Assembly (NCBI GenBank): GCA_910588295.1
Contig: CAJUQO010000059.1
Coordinates: 1-20,365 of the forward strand
DNA length: 20,365 bases
From: an uncultured Lachnospiraceae bacterium
GTDB taxonomy: Bacteria > Bacillota > Clostridia > Lachnospirales > Lachnospiraceae
Reading direction: 5' to 3'
Shown here one piece after another: positions 1 through 7,686 of this stretch. A model generated the notes under the pieces. That model saw only the letters and a program-made list of their open reading frames with translations. It was not told where the DNA came from and made no database searches. Numbering within the stretch: the stretch's first letter is position 1; every line of letters begins with the position of its first letter. A program made the position numbers and the translations under genes.

Positions 1-741
1 CTCGTATTAACCATGGCACTGGCTCTTACGCTGTCTCTCGCTGCCTGCGGTAAGGGCGGAAACGCCGGCGCTGATGAGAAGTCAGAGGGCGTTATGACCT
101 ACGCAGAGTACATGGATGCCGCTCTTGACAGCGAAGTTGTGATCGAGACCTATGTACAGGCAAAGCAGTCCTGGTGGGAGGACAAAGCGACTCTCTACAC
201 CCAGGATCAGGACGGCGCGTACTTTATTTACAACGCAGTCTGCTCTGAGACCGACTATGCGAAACTGACTCCCGGCACCAAGATCAAAGTAACCGGCTAC
301 AAGACCGAGTGGGCCGGTGAGGTGGAAGTTGCGGAGGGCGCAACCATCGAGATTGAAGACGGCAGCTTTACTGCCTCCGCCACGGATGTAACCGATCTGC
401 TTGGCAAGGAAGAAGAACTGATCAAGCATCAGAACCAGTTTGTGTCCTTCAAAGGCATGACCGTAGAGACCTATGAAAAGGACGGCCAGTCCTACGACTG
501 TGCTTTTGTTTACAATGACGACAACTCCGGTTCCGCTGACTCCAACAGTGATTTGTACTTCAACGTATCCAAGGACGGACAGACCTATACCTTCTGCGTG
601 GAGTCCTATCTGTGTGACAGCAGTACCGACGTTTACAAGGCTGTAGAGAACCTGAAAGTGGGCGATACGGTTGATATGGAAGGATACCTGTACTGGTACG
701 AAGGGGTAAATCCGCATATTACCTCCGTGACTGTGAAATAA
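1..741 (+). CDS. Secreted lipoprotein with two OB-fold-like halves, 5' end missing
   Basis: The frame is open to the window edge, and the ATG at 13 lies inside the hydrophobic part of a lipoprotein signal peptide, so the true start is upstream. The signal ends in a lipobox (Leu-Ala-Ala-Cys, Cys at residue 12 counted from that ATG) followed by Gly-Lys-Gly. This predicts lipidation and anchoring on the outer face of the cell membrane. The mature part of about 230 residues seems to hold two related units. Each has an early strand, an Asp-Gly hairpin (DQDGAYFIY; DLYFNVSKDGQTY) and a late 'L-x-x-G-x-x-V-x-V/M-x-G-Y' strand (LTPGTKIKVTGY; LKVGDTVDMEGY). That pattern suggests bacterial OB-fold domains. 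Codons are strongly C-ending (AAC, GAC, TAC), suggesting high expression. Ligand and role are unknown. The lipoprotein call is secure; the fold is inference. Confidence 0.8.
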   Translation, partial: LVLTMALALTLSLAACGKGGNAGADEKSEGVMTYAEYMDAALDSEVVIETYVQAKQSWWEDKATLYTQDQDGAYFIYNAVCSETDYAKLTPGTKIKVTGYKTEWAGEVEVAEGATIEIEDGSFTASATDVTDLLGKEEELIKHQNQFVSFKGMTVETYEKDGQSYDCAFVYNDDNSGSADSNSDLYFNVSKDGQTYTFCVESYLCDSSTDVYKAVENLKVGDTVDMEGYLYWYEGVNPHITSVTVK

Positions 742-808
742 AGTTGATTTCTTCGAAATCAGCCTGACGAATATCGCTTCGCGGCTATAAATATAACACA
801 AACATACG

Positions 809-851
809 AAAGACAGTGAGACGTGCATAACCGCTTTCCCACTGTCTTTTT
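809..851 (+). terminator. Intrinsic terminator after the lipoprotein gene
   Basis: A perfect 10-bp stem pairs 809-818 (AAAGACAGTG) with 840-849 (CACTGTCTTT), with a 21-nt loop and a T-run at 847-851. The loop is long, but the U-tract is correctly placed for the plus strand. Read on the minus strand the same hairpin lies downstream of the aldolase gene and ends in CTTTCG, so it may also end the leftward operon, less efficiently. Confidence 0.7.
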
Positions 852-897
852 CAGTGTCCTTTTCATTATGATCTCAGGGCTATTTTCATTACCGCTT

Positions 898-1536
898 TCA
901 CATTCCAATCACCTGGTACAGTCTTTCAAGCTGTTCTCTAGTAAGCTCTCTTGGCCCGCCAAGCTGCGTCGTTCGGTACAGAAGCTCCGCATAGAACTCT
1001 ACAGATTCCATTTTCATATAAGCCGAAAGCAAATCCCCCGCCCAGGTGAGGGCGCCGTGGTGTTCCAGAAGAATCGCCTGATAGTCTTTTAAGAACGGTT
1101 CGACAGCGTCCGGAATCTCCGCCGTGGAAGGCGTGCCGTAGGCCGCCAGCGGCACTTTCCCAAAATTCACGATCACCTCCGGCATAATGGGTATTTCCAA
1201 TGCCCTGCCCATCACCGCAAAGCTGGTGGCAAAAATCGGATGGGCATGCACCACCGCAAAGATATCGGGGCGTTTCTGATATACCCGAAGGTGCATCTTC
1301 ACTTCGGAAGACGGCCCAAAGCCGGCTGCCGCCTCCAGCACGTTGCCTGAAATATCGGTTTTGCAAAGCTGCTCCGGCTTCATAAAGCCTTTGGAAACCC
1401 CTGTTGGCGTACATACAATCGTACCGTCCGAAAGTCTCACGGAAATATTTCCGTCGTTGGCCGCCACCATGCGCCGCCCGTACATCCGTCTGCCGATCTC
1501 GCAGATTTCTTCCCGAATCGCCTGTTCCTCCTGCAT
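898..1536 (-). CDS. Class II aldolase/adducin family protein (fuculose-phosphate aldolase-like)
   Basis: Zinc-dependent class II aldolase fold of the FucA/AraD family, which cleaves or epimerises sugar phosphates such as L-fuculose-1-phosphate. Using the longer frame from 1551, the family motifs are ANDGNIS (31-37), PTGVSKG (49-55), PSSEVKMH with the catalytic acid Glu83, and zinc ligands in VHAHP (His102, His104) and LLEHHGA (His164 or 165). These correspond to FucA Glu73, His92, His94 and His155. I prefer the ATG at 1536 (212 residues) over 1551. A strong GAGGGAGGA site lies just before 1536, while nothing comparable precedes 1551. That site overlaps the end of the upstream peptidase gene, implying coupled translation as the last gene of the operon. 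Family is certain; the exact sugar substrate is not. Confidence 0.88.
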   Translation of the reverse strand: MQEEQAIREEICEIGRRMYGRRMVAANDGNISVRLSDGTIVCTPTGVSKGFMKPEQLCKTDISGNVLEAAAGFGPSSEVKMHLRVYQKRPDIFAVVHAHPIFATSFAVMGRALEIPIMPEVIVNFGKVPLAAYGTPSTAEIPDAVEPFLKDYQAILLEHHGALTWAGDLLSAYMKMESVEFYAELLYRTTQLGGPRELTREQLERLYQVIGM

Positions 1537-1552
1537 ATGTTCCTCCCTCATA

Positions 1553-3361
1553 TCATACTTTTTCCGCCGCCGTGGCTTCCCGCAGCCAGTTTTGCTCTTC
1601 CTGCGCCAAATGAGGAGCCAGCGTCCGATAAACTTCCCGGTGATAATCGTTCAGCCATTTCCGCTCCTCCTCCGTAAGCAGGGCAGTTTCGATGGCATCC
1701 CGGTCAAAGGGCGCCATGGTAAGCGGTTCCAGATACAGAAACTGACCCCACGCCGTCTGTTCTCCCTTTCTGACAAGCTCCAGATTTTCATGCCGGACGC
1801 CGAACTGCCCGTCCAGATAGAATCCCGGTTCATTGGAAAGAATCATTCCCTCCTCCAGAGGCACGCAGGAAGCGTCCTTTGTAATCCGCCAGCGGAAGCT
1901 CTGGGGTCCCTCATGAACGCTTAACAGACAGCCAACGCCATGACCCGTACCGTGGTTGTAATCCAATCCCTCCTGCCAAAGGGGCTCTCTGGCCAGCACA
2001 TCCAGATTCTGTCCGCAGACGCCTTCCGGGAATCTCGCGGCTCCCAGCCGCAGATGCCCTTTTAACACCAGTGTATAAGCCCTTTTCTCCTCCTCCGTGA
2101 CCCTGCCAAGGGCAATGGTTCTGGTAACGTCCGTGGTGCCTTCTTTGTAATGGCCGCCCGTGTCCGCCAGACAAAGCCCCTCGGCTCGCATAACCGCATC
2201 CGTCTCCGGCGTGGCCTCATAGTGCACAACAGCCCCGTGGGGGCCATACGCCACAATCGGATCAAAGCTTGGCCCCAGATATCCTTCCATTTCCGCCCGA
2301 AACTCCTCCAACTTTTGGGCCGCGCTCATTTCCGTAATCGTTTCTTTTCCCACATGGGTTTTCAGCCAGTGCATAAACCTTGTTACCGCCACTCCGTCCT
2401 TCACATGAGCCGACTGGATTCCCGCCCTCTCCTGCGGCGTTTTAACCGCCTTTAATCTTTCAATCGGACTTTCTTCGCTTAAACGCTCCACGCCCTCGGG
2501 AATAGCCTGTAACAGCCTGTAACTGACTCTCCTGTGGTCCGCAAGTAGTCTGGTTTTCGCAGGCAGTAAGGCAAGCCGCTCCTCTATATCCTCATAGGGA
2601 TACAGGATTACTCCGGCCTGTTCCAGCTTTAACCGAATGTCCTCTGAAACAGCGCTTCCCTGCGCGCACAGCGCCGCGCTGTTTTGGGAGAGCAGCAAAT
2701 AGGAAAGAAAAACCGGGGTATTCTTCACGTCGTCTCCCCGCAGATTGAGAAGCCATGCAATTTCGTCAAGAGCCGTCGTCAAAAAGGCGTCCGCCCCCTT
2801 TTTCTCCAGTTGTTCCCTCACTTTCGCAAGCTTTTCCTCTCTGGTAAGTCCTGCGTATTCGACGGAAAGCTCCCAAACCGGCCGTGCCGGAAGGGACGGC
2901 CTTTCCGGCCACACCAGCCCCGCCAGATCTTCCCCACCGTAAAAGGTAATCTGCTTGTGCCTCGTTTTTTCCTGTAACCGTTTCACAAAGGCGCCTGTCA
3001 CGCAGCGTCCGTCGAAACCGATCACATCTCCCTCGCCAAGCTTTTCTGCCAGATAATCCGGCAATGTCGGCACATCCGGCTGCCCGCTTTTCATCAGGGT
3101 AATGCCGCTGCCCTTAAGCTGCTCCCTGGCCTGTAGAAAATATCGGCCGTCCGTCCACAGGGCCGCCCCGTCCCCTTCCACCAGAAGCGTGCCCGCAGAT
3201 CCCGTAAAGCCAGAAAGATATTCCCTTGCCTTGAAATACTCTCCCACATACTCGGAGCTGTGAAAGTCCTCCGTAGGAACGATATAAGCCGCAATATTAC
3301 GGCGGCGCAGCTCTCCCCTAAGCGCCTCCAGTCTCTGTGTAACAGTTTTCTCTTTCTCCAT
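1553..3361 (-). CDS. Aminopeptidase P family protein (Xaa-Pro aminopeptidase, M24B)
   Basis: Cytosolic dimetal peptidase expected to remove the N-terminal residue when proline is second. It has the three-domain long form of the family: two creatinase-like N-terminal domains (VPTEDFHSSEYVGEYF; GFTGSAG; WTDGRYF; LNLRGDDV) and a C-terminal pita-bread domain. From the start at 3361 (602 residues) the five metal ligands are present: Asp400 and Asp411 (ADTGGHYKEGTTDVTR), His474 (HGTGHGVG), Glu511 (LSNEPGFY) and Glu525 (RHENLEL). Length matches animal XPNPEP1-type enzymes (about 620). A GTG at 3385 would add eight residues overlapping the MATE gene; I prefer the ATG at 3361 because family members begin close to this point. 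It follows the MATE stop after one base (TGATATG), so translation is probably coupled; its own ribosome site is weak. Confidence 0.95.
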   Translation of the reverse strand: MEKEKTVTQRLEALRGELRRRNIAAYIVPTEDFHSSEYVGEYFKAREYLSGFTGSAGTLLVEGDGAALWTDGRYFLQAREQLKGSGITLMKSGQPDVPTLPDYLAEKLGEGDVIGFDGRCVTGAFVKRLQEKTRHKQITFYGGEDLAGLVWPERPSLPARPVWELSVEYAGLTREEKLAKVREQLEKKGADAFLTTALDEIAWLLNLRGDDVKNTPVFLSYLLLSQNSAALCAQGSAVSEDIRLKLEQAGVILYPYEDIEERLALLPAKTRLLADHRRVSYRLLQAIPEGVERLSEESPIERLKAVKTPQERAGIQSAHVKDGVAVTRFMHWLKTHVGKETITEMSAAQKLEEFRAEMEGYLGPSFDPIVAYGPHGAVVHYEATPETDAVMRAEGLCLADTGGHYKEGTTDVTRTIALGRVTEEEKRAYTLVLKGHLRLGAARFPEGVCGQNLDVLAREPLWQEGLDYNHGTGHGVGCLLSVHEGPQSFRWRITKDASCVPLEEGMILSNEPGFYLDGQFGVRHENLELVRKGEQTAWGQFLYLEPLTMAPFDRDAIETALLTEEERKWLNDYHREVYRTLAPHLAQEEQNWLREATAAEKV

Positions 3362-3362
3362 A

Positions 3363-4532
3363 TCACTCTTCACTCTTTCCCGCACACACCTTCGGATTTG
3401 CCCAAAACGCCCACAAAAGTTCCAGATCCATAAAAGCCCAGATCACCGGCTCGCAGAAGATTACCGCCATATATTGAAAATTCGGTATCAGAAAAGCCAC
3501 AAACAGATATTTCCCGATCAGTTCTATTACGCTGGAAATAACGGGCAGGATCTTGTTGCCGATGCTCTGCAGGGCAAACCGGGTGGGATTTAGCAGCGCC
3601 AGAATCATCAGACATGGCGCAACCACCTGCAAATACAGCGCGCCGTTTTCTATCACCACAGCCTCCGAAGACCCGGACAGCAGCCGCACCATCACCGGCG
3701 CAAGGGGAATCGTAACAAGCGAGATCAGCGCCGTCAGTACGGCCCCGCACAGATAGGAATACCTGACCGCCCTGCGGATACGCCCCATCTGCCCCGCGCC
3801 GTAGTTTTGCGCCACAAAGGTACTGACAGTCTGGCTGACCGCCATATAAGGCATCATCAAAAACATAAAGAGCTTTCTGGCCGCCACATGCCCGGCAATC
3901 ACCAGATAGCCCAGACTGTTAATGCCAGACTGTAAAACCGCCGATCCGGCATGGACAATACTGCTCATAACCGCCATGGAAAAGCCCTGTGCCAGCATCT
4001 CCTGATACAGCTCCCTGTCCCATATAAAATGCGTCCTTTTGGGAATCAGTATGTCCGCCTTTTTTCCAATATAAACCAGACAGGCAAGCACAGATACACC
4101 CTGAGCAATCACCGTGGCCACCGCCGCGCCCTGCACGCCCATGGAAAGCTTCGTGATAAAGAAAAAATCCAGCACGATATTTAGCAGGGAAGATAGTATC
4201 AAAAAAACAAGCGGCATCACGCTGTTTCCGATAGCGCGCAAAAGGCCTGCGCACAGATTATAGGCAAACATGACGCCAATAAACACGGTAATGGTGGAAA
4301 TGTAGGCATAAGCCTGTTCCATAATTTGTACAGGCGTATGTAACAGCTCCAGAAAAGGACGAAGGATAAGGGCGCCTCCCAGCGTATGGCCGATAATCAC
4401 GGTATCCATGGTATTATAAAGCTGCTGAAACACCCCGGAAAAGAAAAGCGGAACCGCAAAGACAAGCATAGCCTTTAAAATCGGCCCGCGAAGCAGATCC
4501 ACCTCAAATTTTTTCTCTGTCATGGTTTTCAT
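3363..4532 (-). CDS. MATE family efflux transporter with an internal deletion
   Basis: Multidrug and toxic compound exporter of the MATE family, an inner-membrane Na+ or H+ antiporter normally with 12 helices in two lobes of six and about 440-460 residues. This protein has 389. The start of TM1 (GPILKAMLVFAVPLFFSGVF), the QQLYNTMD motif, and everything from RPFLELLHTP through the second lobe (GAGQMGRIRRAVRYSY) look normal. However, GHTLG (48-52) runs straight into GALILRPFLELLHTP, with no 'DALAAVG'-type stretch and no second/third helix segment between them. This implies an in-frame loss of about 60 residues. Because two helices seem lost, topology of the rest could be kept, but transport is doubtful. 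It lies 21 bases after the cupin gene. The ATG at 4532 has AAGGA about ten bases upstream; ATG 4523 is an alternative. Confidence 0.88.
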   Translation of the reverse strand: MKTMTEKKFEVDLLRGPILKAMLVFAVPLFFSGVFQQLYNTMDTVIIGHTLGGALILRPFLELLHTPVQIMEQAYAYISTITVFIGVMFAYNLCAGLLRAIGNSVMPLVFLILSSLLNIVLDFFFITKLSMGVQGAAVATVIAQGVSVLACLVYIGKKADILIPKRTHFIWDRELYQEMLAQGFSMAVMSSIVHAGSAVLQSGINSLGYLVIAGHVAARKLFMFLMMPYMAVSQTVSTFVAQNYGAGQMGRIRRAVRYSYLCGAVLTALISLVTIPLAPVMVRLLSGSSEAVVIENGALYLQVVAPCLMILALLNPTRFALQSIGNKILPVISSVIELIGKYLFVAFLIPNFQYMAVIFCEPVIWAFMDLELLWAFWANPKVCAGKSEE

Positions 4533-4553
4533 CCGCCGTATTTCCTTCTATTT

Positions 4554-4883
4554 CTATTGTTCCGGCACGACCGCATAAAAAGTAATTGTCTCATCGCTCT
4601 CGTTGCGCAGGCTGTGGCTGTGGCCCTTCGGGCAGTAATGACAGCTTCCCGCAGGCAGCGCTTCCATGCCGTCGTCATAAAGCACCATGCCCGTCCCCTT
4701 TACCATAAAAATAATCTCGCTGTTCGTTTCATGCGTATGTACGCCGATGGCTGCCCCCGGCTCCAGCGATCCCCGCATGATTTTACAGGACGCATCCGTA
4801 TACATACGGGTCCGAAACTGCTTCTCTCCGCCTTTAAAGTTGGGAATTACCTGTTCCTCGATCTCATTAAAATTCAAAATCAT
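4554..4883 (-). CDS. Small cupin-domain protein
   Basis: Single-domain cupin of 109 residues from the ATG at 4883, chosen because GAGGAG lies seven bases upstream; the ATG at 4910 has no ribosome site. The first cupin motif is visible as GVHTHETNSEIIFMVKGTG, giving metal ligands His49, His51 and Glu56. The second is the PAGSCHYCPKGHSHSLRN region, with His88 or His90 as the fourth ligand. Such stand-alone cupins bind a divalent metal and a small molecule and serve as isomerases, dioxygenases or sensors; the substrate cannot be read here. It is the first gene of the leftward operon, ahead of MATE, aminopeptidase P and aldolase. Confidence 0.88.
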   Translation of the reverse strand: MILNFNEIEEQVIPNFKGGEKQFRTRMYTDASCKIMRGSLEPGAAIGVHTHETNSEIIFMVKGTGMVLYDDGMEALPAGSCHYCPKGHSHSLRNESDETITFYAVVPEQ

Positions 4884-4926
4884 ACCGTCTCTCCTCACGC
4901 ATTTTCGCATCTTCTAATTACTATAT

Positions 4927-4955
4927 ACTATACTATTCCCTGGTTTGAAACGCAA
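4927..4955 (-). promoter_or_regulatory. Promoter of the cupin-MATE-peptidase-aldolase operon
   Basis: On the minus strand TTGCGT (4955-4950) is followed after exactly 17 bases by TATAGT (4932-4927), a good sigma-A pair. It lies 43 bases upstream of the cupin start. No other promoter-like spacing was seen inside the operon, where gene junctions are 1-21 bases apart. Confidence 0.65.
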
Positions 4956-5116
4956 GCCCGTCCTGCAACAAAAAACGATTCTTCCGCCTTCCCATTCCTG
5001 ATGCCGGTAATCGTAAAGAGCAGGACAAAGCTTCATTTCCGATCCCCCCTGTCTGGAACTTTGGGCTTAATAGAAAAGACAAATCAATCAAAATCAAACG
5101 ACTGCCAATTTAGCGT

Positions 5117-5145
5117 TTGACAAAAAAAGCGGTCAGTGCTAAAAT
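5117..5145 (+). promoter_or_regulatory. Strong sigma-A promoter for the ABC-F leader
   Basis: A perfect -35 TTGACA (5117-5122), a 17-base spacer and TAAAAT (5140-5145) as -10. Transcription should start near 5152. That leaves a leader of about 240 nt before the ABC-F start, which is unusually long for this window. Confidence 0.85.
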
Positions 5146-5158
5146 AATGCTATCTTGC

Positions 5159-5344
5159 AAAGAGAGGTGAAAAGATGAAGAGATAATCTGCTTTTGATTG
5201 CATGAAGGTTTTCAGCGTATGGAAAATGATTTCCATACTGTTTTCATGTCGCCAAAAGTGGATTATGTTCTCATAACCTCTCTTTTTGTGTGCAAAATTC
5301 TGCCGTCCCGTATCTGCGGCGATACCGCCCCTTTGAGGTTAGAG
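5159..5344 (+). promoter_or_regulatory. Candidate ribosome-sensing attenuator in the ABC-F leader
   Basis: Two mutually exclusive pairings can be read. OFF form: 5159-5168 (AAAGAGAGGT, which contains the leader ribosome site) pairs perfectly over 10 bp with 5276-5285 (ACCTCTCTTT). This runs into the T-run 5283-5287, as in an intrinsic terminator. Inside it, 5183-5188/5261-5266, 5191-5196/5253-5258 and a perfect 9-bp hairpin 5217-5225/5230-5238 (loop 5226-5229) stack up. ON form: 5274-5280 (TAACCTC) pairs with 5335-5341 (GAGGTTA), extended past a one-base bulge by 5270-5272/5342-5344. The two forms compete for 5276-5280. A ribosome stalled on the MKR codons at 5175 would cover the left arm of the OFF form and favour read-through. 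Leader-peptide attenuation is known for other ABC-F genes such as msrD, vmlR and lmo0919; this particular fold is my inference from complementarity. Confidence 0.6.
5175..5186 (+). CDS. Three-codon leader peptide (Met-Lys-Arg)
   Basis: ATG AAG AGA TAA, preceded by the strong ribosome site AGAGAGGTG about seven bases upstream. It lies only about 25 nt from the predicted transcription start and ahead of the competing RNA pairings. So short a frame with so good a ribosome site makes sense as a regulatory frame, with the ribosome's position rather than the peptide as the signal. It could be a chance frame, but the site quality and the overlap with the terminator arm argue otherwise. Confidence 0.55.
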   Translation: MKR

Positions 5345-5389
5345 CATGTAACGGAGCTGTTTGGCGAACCACAGAAGGGAGGCATGTAT

Positions 5390-6916
5390 ATGTCACGCAT
5401 AAATGTAACCGATCTGACCTTCTCCTACGATGGTAGCTTTGACGCCGTCTTTGAGAACGTGTCTTTTTCCATTGATACCGACTGGAAACTTGGATTCATC
5501 GGGCGAAACGGCAAAGGGAAAACCACTTTCCTGAATCTGCTGCTGGGAAAATATTCCTATCAGGGCTCTATTGCCGCCGACACCGCCTTTGACTATTTTC
5601 CCTATTCTGTCACGGAAACGCAAAAGCAGCTCCCTGCCGCCGCCTTTATCGGCGAACTGAAGGGAAACTGCGAGGAATGGCGGGTAATCTGCGAGCTTTC
5701 CCAGCTGGGCGAAAGCGCCGAACTGCTTTACCGCCCTTTTGAAACCCTAAGCTTCGGAGAACAGACCAGACTTTTACTGGCTCTTCTGTTTTCCGGAGAG
5801 AATGATTTTCTGCTTGTTGACGAACCCACAAACCATCTGGACTTTGAGGCCAGAGAAACCGTTAAATCCTATCTTTCTACCAAAAAGGGATTTATTCTGG
5901 TTTCTCACGACAGAGATCTGTTAGACGCCTGCGTCAATCATGTGCTGGTGCTGAACAGGCAGACCATCGAAGTGCAAAGCGGCAATTTTTCAAGCTGGTG
6001 GGAAAATAAACGAAAAAAAGATCAGTTTGATCTGGCAGAGAACGAAAAACATCTGAAAGAAATACAGAGGCTGAAAAAGGCGGCAAAACGCACCGCTGAC
6101 TGGGCCGACAAAAATGAAAGCACAAAAATTGGCTTTAACCCCGTAAAAGAGCATGACCGCAGTATTGCCACAAGAGCCTACATCGGCGCAAAGACTAAAA
6201 AAATGCAAAGCCGCGTCACGCAGATGGCAAAGAGAATCGACCGGGAAATCGCAGAGAAGGAAGGCCTTTTGCAGGATCTGGAAAAACCCGCAGACCTAAA
6301 GCTTACACCCCTCTCCCACCACAGGGATATCCTTGTCACGATCAGGGATTATACCGTCCAGTATACAGGCTCGGCCCATCCTGTGTTTACCGGCTTGACA
6401 TGCAGCGTTCATCGAGGAGACCGAATTGCCCTGCACGGAAAAAACGGATGCGGGAAATCCACATTGATTAAAGCGATACTCCAAAAAGCAGGCGCCTGCA
6501 AAGATACGCTTCTCCTTCTGGAAACCGGCGTCTGCCAGACCGCTTCCGGGTTGATCGTTTCCTGTATCAGTCAGGATACCTCCTGGTTAAAAGGCTCCCT
6601 TTCCGCCTTCTGTACCGAACGAAATCTGGATTACACGCTGCTTTGCTCCATTCTAAGACAATTGGATTTCGAACGGGCACAGTTTTGCAAAAACATGGAA
6701 GATTATTCGGAGGGCCAGAAGAAAAAAACGCTGATTGCGGCAAGTCTGCTCACGCCCGCCCATCTCTATATCTGGGATGAACCGCTCAACTATATCGACG
6801 TATTTTCCCGGATGCAGATTGAAAAGCTGATTATGGAATACCGTCCCACGCTTCTCTTTGTAGAGCATGACGTACGGTTTCGGGAGAAGATCGCTACGGC
6901 GGTTGTGAACCTGTAG
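5390..6916 (+). CDS. ABC-F ribosomal protection protein, Lsa type
   Basis: Soluble twin-ATPase of the ABC-F class, 508 residues, with no membrane domain. First nucleotide-binding domain: Walker A GRNGKGKT (38-45), signature LSFGEQ (120-125), Walker B LLVDEPTNHLD (141-151), SHD switch (172-174). Then a charged helical interdomain linker (about 195-305), the part that reaches into the ribosome in this class. Second domain: Walker A GKNGCGKST (350-358), signature YSEGQKKK (439-446), IWDEPLNYID (461-470), VEHD (491-494). The TDWKLGFIGRNGKGKTT and LYIWDEPLNY stretches recall Lsa-family proteins, which dislodge lincosamides, pleuromutilins and streptogramin A from the 50S subunit. The ATG at 5390 is chosen because GAAGGGAGG (5374-5382) is correctly spaced and it opens directly into the ATPase domain. 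The resistance spectrum is inferred from family. Confidence 0.9.
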   Translation: MSRINVTDLTFSYDGSFDAVFENVSFSIDTDWKLGFIGRNGKGKTTFLNLLLGKYSYQGSIAADTAFDYFPYSVTETQKQLPAAAFIGELKGNCEEWRVICELSQLGESAELLYRPFETLSFGEQTRLLLALLFSGENDFLLVDEPTNHLDFEARETVKSYLSTKKGFILVSHDRDLLDACVNHVLVLNRQTIEVQSGNFSSWWENKRKKDQFDLAENEKHLKEIQRLKKAAKRTADWADKNESTKIGFNPVKEHDRSIATRAYIGAKTKKMQSRVTQMAKRIDREIAEKEGLLQDLEKPADLKLTPLSHHRDILVTIRDYTVQYTGSAHPVFTGLTCSVHRGDRIALHGKNGCGKSTLIKAILQKAGACKDTLLLLETGVCQTASGLIVSCISQDTSWLKGSLSAFCTERNLDYTLLCSILRQLDFERAQFCKNMEDYSEGQKKKTLIAASLLTPAHLYIWDEPLNYIDVFSRMQIEKLIMEYRPTLLFVEHDVRFREKIATAVVNL

Positions 6917-6924
6917 TGCGCAAT

Positions 6925-7542
6925 CTACAATCTTATATCGAAGGGTATATATCCCTCGGGAAACTCCTCAGCGGCCGTTGCTTCCTTCCCTGCGGCTTCT
7001 GCCGCTGCAGCCGCCTTTGCGGCCTCATCCACAGACAAATCCGCATTCCCTGACAGCTCTGCATCCTCAGGCAGCGCCTCTTCCAGTTTCTCGACAGTCT
7101 CCTCCGTCAGTTCCTCTACAACTTCCTCGAGCTCTTCCATAGCCTCCTCGAGTTCGCCGCCGTCCTCGACGCCCAGCGCTTCCTCGGCCATCTCTTCCAG
7201 TCTCTCCTCCGGGGTCTTGGGCTCCATCTTTTCGACCGCTTCCGCAATCTTCTCTCCCCGTTCCGTGGATTCGTCCAGAATATGGAACATCTGCTCCTGA
7301 TTATAGGCGGCCTTCACCGTCGCAATCTGATCCTCATAAGAATGAAAAGATTTCAGCTTTTCGGCAATCTCCTCTACGCTTCCACAGGCAACGTTTTTCA
7401 GATTTTCCTTCTGCTTTTCAAAAAATTCCACCTGCCGCTGTGTCTCTTCCTGCCTCTCCAGTCTGTCCTGCGTGCTCTTTAACATTCCGCCCGAATTCAT
7501 TCTTCGTAAAATGCTGCTGGTCTGATCCCATGATATATTCAT
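6925..7542 (-). CDS. Acidic helical protein of unknown function
   Basis: A 205-residue protein I do not recognise. Residues 1-110 look amphipathic and helical, with many Gln, Glu and Lys and a conserved-looking opening (MNISWDQTSSILRRMNSGGM). Residues 110-165 are extremely acidic with repeated EEAMEELEE-type heptads, suggesting a coiled coil. Residues 168-192 are rich in alanine, ending in a hydrophobic tail (PEGYIPFDIRL). There is no signal peptide or membrane segment. AAAGGCGG nine bases upstream of the ATG is an acceptable ribosome site. The gene is single, convergent with the ABC-F gene with only eight bases between the stops. The upper half resembles a structured domain and the rest low-complexity; a scaffold or regulatory protein is possible but unproven. 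Confidence 0.75.
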   Translation of the reverse strand: MNISWDQTSSILRRMNSGGMLKSTQDRLERQEETQRQVEFFEKQKENLKNVACGSVEEIAEKLKSFHSYEDQIATVKAAYNQEQMFHILDESTERGEKIAEAVEKMEPKTPEERLEEMAEEALGVEDGGELEEAMEELEEVVEELTEETVEKLEEALPEDAELSGNADLSVDEAAKAAAAAEAAGKEATAAEEFPEGYIPFDIRL

Positions 7543-7686
7543 AAATGATAACCGCCTTTCCGTCTGTGAAATCTGTTCTCTCTGTCCCGGATTATCCTGT
7601 TTTGTGTTATTATTTATTTCGGTAGGCAGCTGTTTTTTCTAAAGCTTTTTTGTCACCAACAGCCTCTTTTATGTCATGAATGGAAA

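Noticed and set aside
82..828. Long minus-strand frame opposite the lipoprotein gene
   Set aside because: Its protein has no motifs, and the plus-strand frame has a signal peptide, lipobox and terminator; it is a mirror of biased codon use.
3362..3385. GTG start at 3385 for the aminopeptidase
   Set aside because: It would add eight residues overlapping the MATE gene; the ATG at 3361 matches the usual family start. Its ribosome site is weak, so this is a preference, not proof.
5198..5389. In-frame extension of the ABC-F protein by 64 residues to an ATG at 5198
   Set aside because: No ribosome site precedes 5198, the extra residues do not resemble the family, and GAAGGGAGG is correctly placed for the ATG at 5390. 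The region is better explained as a regulatory leader.
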